DNA of 64,000 nucleotides from Luzula sylvatica (lineage: Eukaryota > Streptophyta > Magnoliopsida > Poales > Juncaceae), in the NCBI GenBank assembly GCA_946800325.1, contig CAMPEJ010000011.1, forward strand, positions 248,001-312,000. The letters are read 5' to 3'. This document shows positions 52,499 to 64,000 of this stretch, in pieces. How positions within the stretch are numbered: the first letter of the stretch is position 1; every line of letters begins with the position of its first letter. The translations under genes and the position numbers were made by a program. The notes beneath the pieces are model-generated. The model was not told the origin of the DNA. It saw nothing but the letters and a program-made list of their open reading frames with translations, and made no database searches.

Positions 52499-53209
52499 AA
52501 CGTTTTTTGAGATCATTTGAATCGTATCTTTTACCACATAACATTTTACCAAAATTTACAAACACTAAGAAAGTTTGTTTTTCGATCCAAAACAATTTGT
52601 TTATGCTTTGGGGAGTTCAAATAACGTATTTTGAGATCATTTGAATCGTATCTTTTTCCATATAACATTTCACCAAAATTTACAAACACTAAGACAGTTT
52701 GTTTTTCGATTCAAAACAATCTGTTTATGCTTTGGGGAGTTCAAATAACGTATTTTGAGATCATTTGAATTGTATCTTTTACGACATAACATTTCACCAA
52801 AATTTACAAACACTAAGAAAGTTTGTTTTTCGATTCAAAACAATCTGTTTATGCTTTGGGGAGTTCAAATAACGTATTTTGAGATCATTTGAATCGTATC
52901 TTTTACCACATAACATTTCACCAAAATTTACAAACACTAAGAAAGTTTGTTTTTCGATTCAAAACAATTTGTTTATGCTTTGGGGAGTTCAAATAACATA
53001 TTTTTAGATCATTCGAATCGTATCTTTTACCACATAACATTTAACCAAAATTTACAAACACTAAGAAAGTTTGTTTTTCGATTCAAAACAATCTGTTTAT
53101 GCTTTGGGGAGTTCAAATAACGTATTTTGAGATCATTTGAATCGTATCTTTTACTACATAACATTTCACCAAAATTTTAAACACTAAGATAGTTTGTTTT
53201 TCGATTCAA
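52499..53209 (+). repeat. Start of a further unit, then transition
   Basis: It follows the 18-monomer unit in order ('aacgttttttgag', 'cgatccaaaac', 'tttttccatat', 'gaattgtatc') for about five monomers. It then departs with 'tttaacc' (53,041) and an 'attttaaacactaagatag' monomer (53,174). No gene. Confidence 0.75.
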
Positions 53210-54942
53210 AACAATCTGTTTATGCTTTGGGGAGTTCAAATAACATATTTTGAGATCATTTGAATCGTATCTTTTACCACATAACATTTCACCAAAATTT
53301 ACCAACACTAAGAAAGTTTGTTTTTCGATTCAAAACAATCTGTTTATGCTTTGGGTAGTTCAAATAACGTATTTTGAGATCATTTGAATCGTATCTTTTA
53401 CCACATAACATTTTACCAAAATTTACAAACACTAAGAAAGTTTGTTTTTCGATTCAAAACAATCTGTTTATGCTTTGGGGAGTTCAAATAACGTATTTTG
53501 AGATCATTTGAATCGTATCTTTTACCACATAACATTTCACCCAAATTTACAAACACTAAGAAAGTTTGTTTTTCGATTCAAAACAATCTGTTTATGCTTT
53601 GGGGAGTTCAAATAACGTATTTTGAGATCATTTGAATCGTATCTTTTACTACATAACATTTCACCAAAATTTACAAACACTAAGAAAGTTTGTTTTTCGA
53701 TCCAAAACAATTTGTTTATGCTTTGGGGAGTTCAAATAACATATTTTTAGATCATTCGAATCGTATCTTTTTCCACATAACATTTCACCAAAATTTACAA
53801 ACAATAAGAAAGTTTGTTTTTCGATTCAAAACAATCTGTTTATGCTTTGGGGAGTTCAAATAACGTATTTTGAGATCATTTGAATCGTATCTTTTACTAC
53901 ATAACATTTCACCAAAATTTTAAACACTAAGATAGTTTTTTTTTCGATTCAAAACAATCTGTTTATGCTTTGGGGAGTTCAAATAACGTATTTTGAGATC
54001 ATTTGAATCGTATCTTTTACCACATAACATTTCACCAAAATTTACAAACACTAAGAAAGTTTGTTTTTCGATTCAAAACAATTTGTTTATGCTTTGCGGA
54101 GTTCAAATAACGTATTTTGAGAACATTTGAATCGTATCTTTTACCACATAACATTTTACCAAAATTTACAAACACTAAGAAAGTTTGTTTTTCGATTCAA
54201 AACAATTTGTTTATGCTTTGGGGAGTTCAAATAACGTATTTTGAGATCATTTGAATCGTATCTTTTACCACATAACATTTCACCCAAATTTACAAACACT
54301 AAGAAAGTTTGTTTTTCGATTCAAAACAATCTGTTTATGCTTTGGGGAGTTCAAATAACGTATTTTGAGATCATTTGAATCGTATCTTTTACTACATAAC
54401 ATTTCACGCAAATTTTAAACACTAAGATAGTTTGTTTTTCGATTCAAAACAATCTGTTTATGCTTTGGGGAGTTCAAATAACGTATTTTGAGATCATTTG
54501 AATCGTATCTTTTACCACATAACATTTCACCAAAATTTACAAACACTAAGAAAGTTTGTTTTTCGATTCAAAACAATCTGTTTATGCTTTGGGGAGTTCA
54601 AATAACGTATTTTGAGATCATTTGAATCGTATCTTTTACTACATAACATTTCACGCAAATTTTAAACACTAAGATAGTTTGTTTTTCGATTCAAAACAAT
54701 CTGTTTATGCTTTGGGGAGTTCAAATAACGTATTTTGAGGTCATTTGAATCGTATCTTTTTCCATATAACATTTCACCAAAATTTACAAACACTAAGACA
54801 GTTTGTTTTTCGATTCAAAACAATCTGTTTATGCTTTGGGGAGTTCAAATAACGTATTTTGAGATCATTTGAATTGTATCTTTTACGACATAACATTTAA
54901 CCAAAATTTACAAACACTAAGAAAGTTTGTTTTTCGATTCAA
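53210..54942 (+). repeat. 14-monomer unit, 1,733 bp, copy 1
   Basis: The markers 'ttaccaacac' (53,299/55,032), 'cgatccaaaac' (53,698/55,431), 'gctttgcgga' (54,091/55,824), the doubled 'cacgcaaattttaaac' monomers (54,406 and 54,653) and 'gggtgttc' (near 54,964/56,697) recur at 1,733 bp = 14 x 124 - 3. A T8 run in 'tagttttttttcg' near 53,936 is private to this copy. Confidence 0.88.
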
Positions 54943-56680
54943 AACAATCTGTTTATGCTTTGGGGTGTTCAAATAACGTATTTTGAGATCATTTGAATCG
55001 TATCTTTTACCACATAACATTTCACCAAAATTTACCAACACTAAGAAAGTTTGTTTTTCGATTCAAAACAATCTGTTTATGCTTTGGGTAGTTCAAATAA
55101 CGTATTTTGAGATCATTTGAATCGTATCTTTTACCACATAACATTTTACCAAAATTTACAAACACTAAGAAAGTTTGTTTTTCGATTCAAAACAATCTGT
55201 TTATGCTTTGGGGAGTTCAAATAACGTATTTTGAGATCATTTGAATCGTATCTTTTACCACATAACATTTCACCCAAATTTACAAACACTAAGAAAGTTT
55301 GTTTTTCGATTCAAAACAATCTGTTTATGCTTTGGGGAGTTCAAATAACGTATTTTGAGATCATTTGAATCGTATCTTTTACTACATAACATTTCACCAA
55401 AATTTACAAACACTAAGAAAGTTTGTTTTTCGATCCAAAACAATTTGTTTATGCTTTGGGGAGTTCAAATAACATATTTTTAGATCATTCGAATCGTATC
55501 TTTTTCCACATAACATTTCACCAAAATTTACAAACAATAAGAAAGTTTGTTTTTCGATTCAAAACAATCTGTTTATGCTTTGGGGAGTTCAAATAACGTA
55601 TTTTGAGATCATTTGAATCGTATCTTTTACTACATAACATTTCACCAAAATTTTAAACACTAAGATAGTTTGTTTTTCGATTCAAAACAATCTGTTTATG
55701 CTTTGGGGAGTTCAAATAACGTATTTTGAGATCATTTGAATCGTATCTTTTACCACATAACATTTCACCAAAATTTACAAACACTAAGAAAGTTTGTTTT
55801 TCGATTCAAAACAATTTGTTTATGCTTTGCGGAGTTCAAATAACGTATTTTGAGAACATTTGAATCGTATCTTTTACCACATAACATTTTACCAAAATTT
55901 ACAAACACTAAGAAAGTTTGTTTTTCGATTCAAAACAATTTGTTTATGCTTTGGGGAGTTCAAATAACGTATTTTGAGATCATTTGAATCGTATCTTTTA
56001 CCACATAACATTTCACCCAAATTTACAAACACTAAGAAAGTTTGTTTTTCGATTCAAAACAATCTGTTTATGCTTTGGGGAGTTCAAATAACGTATTTTG
56101 AGATCATTTGAATCGTATCTTTTACTACATAACATTTCACGCAAATTTTAAACACTAAGATAGTTTGTTTTTCGATTCAAAACAATCTGTTTATGCTTTG
56201 GGGAGTTCAAATAACGTATTTTGAGATCATTTGAATCGTATCTTTTACCACATAACATTTCACCAAAATTTACAAACACTAAGAAAGTTTGTTTTTCGAT
56301 TCAAAACAATCTGTTTATGCTTTGGGGAGTTCAAATAACGTATTTTGAGATCATTTGAATCGTATCTTTTACTACATAACATTTCACGCAAATTTTAAAC
56401 ACTAAGATAGTTTGTTTTTCGATTCAAAACAATCTGTTTATGCTTTGGGGAGTTCAAATAACGTATTTTGAGGTCATTTGAATCGTATCTTTTTCCATAT
56501 AACATTTCACCAAAATTTACAAACACTAAGACAGTTTGTTTTTCGATTCAAAACAATCTGTTTATGCTTTGGGGAGTTCAAATAACGTATTTTGAGATCA
56601 TTTGAATTGTATCTTTTACGACATAACATTTAACCAAAATTTACAAACACTAAGAAAGTTTGTTTTTCGATTCAAAACAA
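54943..56680 (+). repeat. 14-monomer unit, 1,733 bp, copy 2
   Basis: Second tandem copy, including the pair of 'cacgcaaattttaaac' monomers (near 56,139 and 56,386) and 'gaggtcatttg' (near 56,470). Similarity ends near 56,760, where copy 1 continues into 'ttaccaacac' and this copy does not. Confidence 0.88.
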
Positions 56681-59600
56681 TCTGTTTATGCTTTGGGGTG
56701 TTCAAATAACGTATTTTGAGATCATTTGAATCGTATCTTTTACCACATAACATTTCACCAAAATTTACAAACACTAAGAAAGTTTGTTTTTCGATTCAAA
56801 ACAATTTGTTTATGCTTTGGGGAGTTCAAATAACATATTTTTAGATCATTCGAATCGTATCTTTTACCACATAACATTTCACCAAAATTTACAAACACTA
56901 AGAAAGTTTGTTTTTCGATTCAAAACAATCTGTTTATGCTTTGGGGAGTTCAAATAACGTATTTTGAGATCATTTGAATCGTATCTTTTACCACATAACA
57001 TTTCACCAAAATTTACCAACACTAAGAAAGTTTGTTTTTAGATTCAAAACAATCTGTTTATGCTTTGGGTAGTTCAAATAACGTATTTTGAGATCATTTG
57101 AATCGTATCTTTTACCACATAACATTTTACCAAAATTTACAAACACTAAGAAAGTTTGTTTTTCGATTCAAAACAATTTGTTTATGCTTTGGGGAGTTCA
57201 AATAACGTATTTTGAGATCATTTGAATCGTATCTTTTACCACATAACATTTCACCCAAATTTACAAACACTAAGATAGTTTGTTTTTCGATTCAAAACAA
57301 TCTGTTTATGCTTGGGGGAGTTCAAATAACGTATTTTGAGATCATTTGAATCGTATCTTTTACCACATAACATTTCACCAAAATTTACAAACACTAAGAA
57401 AGTTTGTTTTTCGATTCAAAACAATCTGTTTATGCTTTGGGGAGTTCAAATAACGTATTTTGAGATCATTTGAATCGTATCTTTTACTACATAACATTTC
57501 ACGCAAATTTTAAACACTAAGATAGTTTGTTTTTCGATTCAAAACAATCTGTTTATGCTTTGGGGAGTTCAAATAACGTATTTTGAGATCATTTGAATCG
57601 TATCTTTTTCCATATAACATTTCACCAAAATTTACAAACACTAAGACAGTTTGTTTTTCGATTCAAAACAATCTGTTCATGCTTTGGGGAGTTCAAATAA
57701 CGTATTTTGAGATCATTTGAATTGTATCTTTTACGACATAACATTTCACCAAAATTTACAAACACTAAGAAAGTTTGTTTTTCGATTCAAAACAATCTGT
57801 TTATGCTTTGGGGTGTTCAAATAACGTATTTTGAGATCATTTGAATCGTATCTTTTACCACATAACATTTCACCAAAATTTACAAACACTACGAAAGTTT
57901 GTTTTTCGATTCAAAACAATTTGTTTATGCTTTGGGGAGTTCAAATAACATATTTTTAGATCATTCGAATCGTATCTTTTACCACATAACATTTCACCAA
58001 AATTTACAAACACTAAGAAAGTTTGTTTTTCGATTCAAAACAATCTGTTTATGCTTTGGGGAGTTCAAATAACGTATTTTGAGATCATTTGAATCGTATC
58101 TTTTACCACATAACATTTCACCAAAATTTACCAACACTAAGAAAGTTTGTTTTTCGATTCAAAACAATCTGTTTATGCTTTGGGTAGTTCAAATAACGTA
58201 TTTTGAGATCATTTGAATCGTATCTTTTACCACATAACATTTTACCAAAATTTACAAACACTAAGAAAGTTTGTTTTTCGATTCAAAACAATTTGTTTAT
58301 GCTTTGGGGAGTTCAAATAACGTATTTTGAGATCATTTGAATCGTATCTTTTACCACATAACATTTCACCCAAATTTACAAACACTAAGAAAGTTTGTTT
58401 TTCGATTCAAAACAATCTGCTTATGCTTTGGGGAGTTCAAATAACGTATTTTGAGATCATTTGAATCGTATCTTTTACTACATAACATTTCACCAAAATT
58501 TACAAACACTAAGAAAGTTTGTTTTTCGATCCAAAACAATTTGTTTATGCTTTGGGGAGTTCAAATAACATATTTTTAGATCATTCGAATCGTATCTTTT
58601 ACCACATAACATTTCACCAAAATTTACAAACACTAAGAAAGTTTGTTTTTCGATTCAAAACAATCTGTTTATGCTTTGGGGAGTTCAAATAACGTATTTT
58701 GAGATCATTTGAATCGTATCTTTTACCACATAACATTTTACCAAAATTTACAAACACTAAGAAAGTTTGTTTTTCGATTCAAAACAATTTGTTTATGCTT
58801 TGGGGAGTTCAAATAACGTATTTTGAGATCATTGGAATCGTATCTTTTACTACATAACATTTCACCAAAATTTACAAACACTACGAAAGTTTGTTTTTCG
58901 ATTCAAAACAATTTATTTATGCTTTGGGGAGTTCAAATAACCTATTTTTAGATCATTCGAATCGTATCTTTTACCACATAACATTTCACCAAAATTTACA
59001 AACACTAAGAAAGTTTGTTTTTCGATTCAAAACAATTTGTTTATGCTTTGGGGAGTTCAAATAACGTATTTTGAGATCATTTGAATCGTATCTTTTTCCA
59101 TATAACATTTCACCAAAATTTACAAACACTAAGACAGTTTGTTTTTCGATTCAAAACAATCTGTTTATGCTTTGGGGAGTTCAAATAACGTATTTTGAGA
59201 TCATTTGAATCGTATCTTTTACCACATAACATTTTACCAAAATTTACAAACACTAAGAAAGTTTGTTTTTCGATTCAAAACAATTTGTTTATGCTTTGGG
59301 GAGTTCAAATAACGTATTTTGAGATCATTTGAATCGTATATTTTTCCATATAACATTTCACCAAAATTTACAAACACTAAGACAGTTTGTTTTTCGATTC
59401 AAAACAATCTGTTTATGCTTTGGGGAGTTCAAATAACGTATTTTGAGATCATTTGAATTGTATCTTTTACGACATAACATTTCACCAAAATTTACAAACA
59501 CTAAGAAAGTTTGTTTTTCGTTCAAAACAATCTGTTTATGCTTTGGGGAGTTCAAATAACGTATTTTGAGATCATTTGAATCGTATCTTTTACCACATAA

Positions 59601-60679
59601 CATTTCACCAAAATTTACAAACACTAAGAAAGTTTGTTTTTCGATTCAAAACAATTTGTTTATGCTTTGGGGAGTTCAAATAACGTATTTTTAGATCATT
59701 CGAATCGTATCTTTTACCACATAACATTTCACCAAAATTTACAAACACTAAGAAAGTTTGTTTTTCGATTCAAAACAATCTGTTTATGCTTTGGGGAGTT
59801 CAAATAACGTATTTTGAGATCATTTGAATCGTATCTTTTACTACATAACATTTCACCCAAATTTTAAACACTAAGATAGTTTGTTTTTCGATTCAAAACA
59901 ATCTGTTTATGCTTTGGGGAGTTCAAATAACGTATTTTGAGATCATTTGAATCGTATCTTTTACCACATAACATTTCACCAAAATTTACCAACACTAAGA
60001 AAGTTTGTTTTTCGATTCAAAACAATCTGTTTATGCTTTGGGTAGTTCAAATAACGTATTTTGAGATCATTTGAATCGTATCTTTTACCACATAACATTT
60101 TACCAAAATTTACAAACACTAAGAAAGTTTGTTTTTCGATTCAAAACAATTTGTTTATGCTTTGGGGAGTTCAAATAACGTATTTTGAGATCATTGGAAT
60201 CGTATCTTTTACTACAAAACATTTCACCAAAATTTACAAACACTACGAAAGTTTGTTTTTCAATTCAAAACAATTTGTTTATGCTTTGGGGAGTTCAAAT
60301 AACATATTTTTAGATCATTCGAATCGTATATTTTACCACATAACATTTCACCAAAATTTACAAACACTAATAAAGTTTGTTTTTCGATTCAAAACAATCT
60401 GTTTATGCTTTGGGGAGTTCAAATAACGTATTTTGAGATCATTTGAATCGTATCTTTTACTACATAACATTTCACCAAAATTTTCAACACTAAGATAGTT
60501 TGTTTTTCGATTCAAAACAATCTGTTTATGCTTTGGGGAGTTCAAATAACGTATTTTGAGATCATTTGAATCGTATCTTTTACCACATAACATTTCACCA
60601 AAATTTACCAACACTAAGAAAGTTTGTTTTTCGATTCAAAACAATCTGTTTATGCTTTGGGTAGTTCAAATAACGTATT
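56681..60679 (+). repeat. Mosaic domain, no single period
   Basis: About 32 monomers reusing variants from 43-56 kb in several orders: 'cacgcaaattttaaac' (57,501), 'aataacctat' (58,936), 'gaattgtatc/ttacgacat' (57,720 and 59,457) and 'ttaccaacac' (57,014, 58,129, 59,987 and 60,606). Private oddities are 'tgcttgggggag' (57,310), 'caatttatttatg' (58,910) and 'tttcgttcaaaac' with one base missing (59,517). A 'tttttcaattc' monomer (60,259) and an 'actaataaag' monomer (60,365) recur near 62.9 and 63.4 kb. No gene. Confidence 0.8.
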
Positions 60680-62427
60680 TTGAGATCATTTGAATCGTAT
60701 CTTTTACCACATAACATTTTACCAAAATTTACAAACACTAAGAAAGTTTGTTTTTCGATTCAAAACAATCTGTTTATGCTTTGGGGAGTTCAAATAACGT
60801 ATTTTGAGATCATTTGAATCGTATCTTTTACCACATAACATTTCACCCAAATTTACAAACACTAAGAAAGTTTGTTTTTCGATTCAAAACAATCTGTTTA
60901 TGCTTTGGGGAGTTCAAATAACGTATTTTGAGATCATTTGAATCATATCTTTTACTACATAACATTTCACCAAAATTTACAAACACTAAGAAAGTTTGTT
61001 TTTCGATCCAAAACAATTTGTTTATGCTTTGGGGAGTTCAAATAACATATTTTTAGATCATTCGAATCGTATCTTTTTCCACATAACATTTCACCAAAAT
61101 TTACAAACAATAAGAAAGTTTGTTTTTCGATTCAAAACAATCTGTTTATGCTTTGGGGAGTTAAAATAACTTATTTTGAGATCATTTGAATCGTATCTTT
61201 TACTACATAACATTTCACCAAAATTTTAAACACTAAGATAGTTTGTTTTTCGATTCAAAACAATCTGTTTATGCTTTGGGGAGTTCAAATAACGTATTTT
61301 GAGATCATTTGAATCGTATCTTTTACCACATAACATTTCACCAAAATTTACAAACACTAAGAAAGTTTGTTTTTCGATTCAAAACAATTTGTTTATGCTT
61401 TGCGGAGTTCAAATAACGTATTTTGAGAACATTTGAATCGTATCTTTTACCACATAACATTTTACCAAAATTTACAAACACTAAGAAAGTTTGTTTTTCG
61501 ATTCAAAACAATTTGTTTATGCTTTGGGGAGTTCAAATAACGTATTTTGAGATCATTTGAATCGTATCTTTTACCACATAACATTTTACCAAAATTTACA
61601 AACACTAAGAAAGTTTGTTTTTCGATTCAAAACAATCTGTTTATGCTTTGGGGAGTTCAAATAACGTATTTTGAGATCATTTGAATCGTATCTTTTACCA
61701 CATAACATTTCACCCAAATTTACAAACACTAAGAAAGTTTGTTTTTCGATTCAAAACAATCTGTTTATGCTTTGGGGAGTTCAAATAACGTATTTTGAGA
61801 TCATTTGAATCGTATCTTTTACTACATAACATTTCACCAAAATTTACAAACACTAAGAAAGTTTGTTTTTCGATCCAAAACAATTTGTTTATGCTTTGGG
61901 GAGTTCAAATAACATATTTTTAGATCATTCGAATCGTATCTTTTTCCACATAACATTTCACCAAAATTTACAAACAATAAGAAAGTTTGTTTTTCGATTC
62001 AAAACAATCTGTTTATGCTTTGGGGAGTTAAAATAACTTATTTTGAGATCATTTGAATCGTATCTTTTACTACATAACATTTCACCAAAATTTTAAACAC
62101 TAAGATAGTTTGTTTTTCGATTCAAAACAATCTGTTTATGCTTTGGGGAGTTCAAATAACGTATTTTGAGATCATTTGAATCGTATCTTTTACCACATAA
62201 CATTTCACCAAAATTTACAAACACTAAGAAAGTTTGTTTTTCGATTCAAAACAATTTGTTTATGCTTTGCGGAGTTCAAATAACGTATTTTGAGAACATT
62301 TGAATCGTATCTTTTACCACATAACATTTTACCAAAATTTACAAACACTAAGAAAGTTTGTTTTTCGATTCAAAACAATTTGTTTATGCTTTGGGGAGTT
62401 CAAATAACGTATTTTGAGATCATTTGA
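60680..62427 (+). repeat. 7-monomer tandem duplication, 867 bp, two copies
   Basis: 'cgatccaaaac' (61,004 and 61,871), 'aaacaataag', 'gttaaaataactta' and 'gctttgcgga' (61,397 and 62,264) recur at 867 bp = 7 x 124 - 1, the lost base being in the 'attttaaac' monomer. The match begins near 60,680 and ends near 61,560 in the first copy. Confidence 0.86.
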
Positions 62428-62589
62428 ATCGTATCTTTTACCACATAACATTTCACCCAAATTTACAAACACTAAGAAAGTTTGTTTTTCGATTCAAAAC
62501 AATCTGTTTATGCTTTGGGGAGTTCAAATAACGTATTTTGAGATCATTTGAATCGTATCTTTTACTACATAACATTTCACCAAAATTTA

Positions 62590-63590
62590 CAAACACTAAG
62601 AAAGTTTGTTTTTCGATCCAAAACAATTTGTTTATGCTTTGGGGGGTTCAAATAACATATTTTTAGATCATTCGAATCGTATCTTTTACCACATAACATT
62701 TCACCAAAATTTACAAACACTAAGAAAGTTTGTTTTTCGATTCAAAACAATTTGTTTATGCTTTGGGGAGTTCAAATAACGTATTTTGAGATCATTGGAA
62801 TCGTATCTTTTACTACAAAACATTTCACCAAAATTTACAAACACTACGAAAGTTTGTTTTTCAATTCAAAACAATTTGTTTATGCTTTGGGGAGTTCAAA
62901 TAACATATTTTTAGATCATTCGAATCGTATATTTTACCACATAACATTTCACCAAAATTTACAAACACTAATAAAGTTTGTTTTTCGATTCAAAACAATC
63001 TGTTTATGCTTTGGGGAGTTCAAATAACGTATTTTGAGATCATTTGAATCGTATCTTTTACTACATAACATTTCACCAAAATTTTCAACACTAAGAAAGT
63101 TTGTTTTTCGATCCAAAACAATTTGTTTATGCTTTGGGGGGTTCAAATAACATATTTTTAGATCATTCGAATCGTATCTTTTACCACATAACATTTTACC
63201 AAAATTTACAAACACTAAGAAAGTTTGTTTTTCGATTCAAAACAATTTGTTTATGCTTTGGGGAGTTCAAATAACGTATTTTGAGATCATTGGAATCGTA
63301 TCTTTTACTACAAAACATTTCACCAAAATTTACAAACACTACGAAAGTTTGTTTTTCAATTCAAAACAATTTGTTTATGCTTTGGGGAGTTCAAATAACA
63401 TATTTTTAGATCATTCGAATCGTATATTTTACCACATAACATTTCACCAAAATTTACAAACACTAATAAAGTTTGTTTTTCGATTCAAAACAATCTGTTT
63501 ATGCTTTGGGGAGTTCAAATAACGTATTTTGAGATCATTTGAATCGTATCTTTTACTACATAACATTTCACCAAAATTTTCAACACTAAG
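62590..63590 (+). repeat. 4-monomer tandem duplication, 495 bp, two copies
   Basis: 'cgatccaaaac' followed by 'ggggggttc' (62,614 and 63,109), 'tactacaaaac', 'tttttcaattc' (C at 62,862 and 63,357), 'gtatattttacc' and 'actaataaag' recur at 495 bp = 4 x 124 - 1. The lost base lies in 'attttcaacac'. This is the shortest clear higher-order period in the window. Confidence 0.9.
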
Positions 63591-64000
63591 ATAGTTTGTT
63601 TTTCGATTCAAAACAATCTGTTTATGCTTTGGGGAGTTCAAATAACGTATTTTGAGATCATTTGAATCGTATCTTTTACCACATAACATTTCACCAAAAT
63701 TTACCAACACTAAGAAAGTTTGTTTTTCGATTCAAAACAATCTGTTTATGCTTTGGGTAGTTCAAATAACGTATTTTGAGATCATTTGAATCGTATCTTT
63801 TACCACATAACATTTTACCAAAATTTACAAACACTAAGAAAGTTTGTTTTTCGATTCAAAACAATCTGTTTATGCTTTGGGGAGTTCAAATAACGTATTT
63901 TGAGATCATTTGAATCGTATCTTTTACCACATAACATTTCACCCAAATTTACAAACACTAAGAAAGTTTGTTTTTCGATTCAAAACAATCTGTTTATGCT
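63591..64000 (+). repeat. Right-edge monomers, array continues
   Basis: From about 63,217 to the end the sequence matches 60,121-60,904 at an offset of 3,096 bp (25 x 124 - 4), including the 'ttaccaacac', 'gggtagttc...attttacc' and 'tcacccaaat' monomers in the same order. The last base is in mid-monomer, so the array is cut by the window and not ended. Confidence 0.85.

Larger units (their letters stand above)
219..64000 (+). repeat. Satellite DNA array, 124-bp monomer, about 514 copies
   Basis: From base 219 the sequence 'aagaaagtttg...' repeats every 124 bp to the end of the window. For example, monomers start at 837, 961 and 1085. All copies are head to tail and in one orientation, and monomers usually differ from the consensus at only a few positions. 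GC is about 29%, with three CpG sites per monomer (positions 18-19, 60-61 and 82-83, counting from 'taagaaag'). Common length variants are 123 bp ('attttaaacac' or 'attgtaaacac', one base lost) and 132 bp (the chimeric monomer). No gene, tRNA, rRNA, transposon or simple-sequence tract interrupts it. Such long homogeneous arrays are typical of centromeric, pericentromeric or subtelomeric heterochromatin, but location and function cannot be read from the sequence. The array continues beyond the right edge. Confidence 0.98.

Noticed and set aside
60061..60426. Longest open frame (121 codons)
   Set aside because: It spans three ordinary monomers in three successive frames of the repeat. The same words appear near 62,752 and 63,247 only because those monomers were duplicated.
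6025..63710. Open reading frames of 60-121 codons on both strands, with recurring peptides such as FSIQNN and NRKTNF
   Set aside because: They are translations of the satellite. The monomer (124 bp) is not a multiple of three, so frames rotate through successive copies, and open stretches arise on both strands wherever variant bases remove a stop. No start context, codon bias or protein family supports them.
219..64000. CRISPR array
   Set aside because: There are no unique spacers: the whole 124-bp period is conserved, the composition is eukaryotic, and no cas genes are present.
219..64000. Ribosomal DNA spacer subrepeats
   Set aside because: Spacer subrepeats are flanked by rRNA genes every several kilobases. 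No rRNA sequence occurs in about 64 kb.
219..64000. Definite centromere assignment
   Set aside because: Higher-order structure and AT richness are compatible with a centromere but also with other heterochromatin. Sequence alone cannot decide without CENH3 data or a chromosome position.

Overview
The window is almost entirely one tandem satellite DNA array with no protein-coding or RNA genes that I can support. From base 219 to the last base (about 63.8 kb, roughly 514 units) the sequence is head-to-tail copies of a 124-bp monomer, about 29% GC, all in one orientation, with no gene, transposon or inversion in between. The array runs off the right edge, so its true length is unknown. The composition and the short left flank suggest nuclear DNA of a flowering plant. 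The flank, read on the minus strand, looks like the 3' end of a Ty3/gypsy pol gene, a polypurine tract and the start of an LTR. I do not recognise the satellite family or the species. A centromeric, pericentromeric or other heterochromatic location is plausible but not shown by the sequence. LAYOUT: 1-218, decayed LTR-retrotransposon fragment, abutting the satellite at a TG-type LTR end. 219-2048, irregular left-edge monomers. 2049-6016, two near-identical 1,984-bp 16-monomer units. About 6.2-21.4 kb, nested duplications with 3,229-bp and about 9.2-kb offsets, marked by a 132-bp chimeric monomer. 20,018-33,980, a 4,096-bp higher-order repeat of 33 monomers present about 2.7 times, preceded by a 23-monomer version. 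34.0-45.7 kb, a mosaic with 12-, 9- and 15-monomer duplications. 45.7-53.2 kb, repeats of 20, 17 and 18 monomers. 53.2-56.7 kb, a 14-monomer tandem duplication. 56.7-64.0 kb, a mosaic with 7- and 4-monomer tandem duplications. HOW IT WORKS TOGETHER: there is no gene network here. The information is in the ordering of monomer variants. Block lengths equal n x 124 plus the small indels carried by marked monomers, for example 33 x 124 + 8 - 4 = 4,096. That is the expected signature of in-register unequal exchange or replication-based amplification. Each monomer also carries a 9-bp inverted repeat with 48 bp between the arms. All open reading frames in the window are by-products of the repeat. All block boundaries were found by eye from shared variant bases and are good to about one monomer unless stated otherwise.
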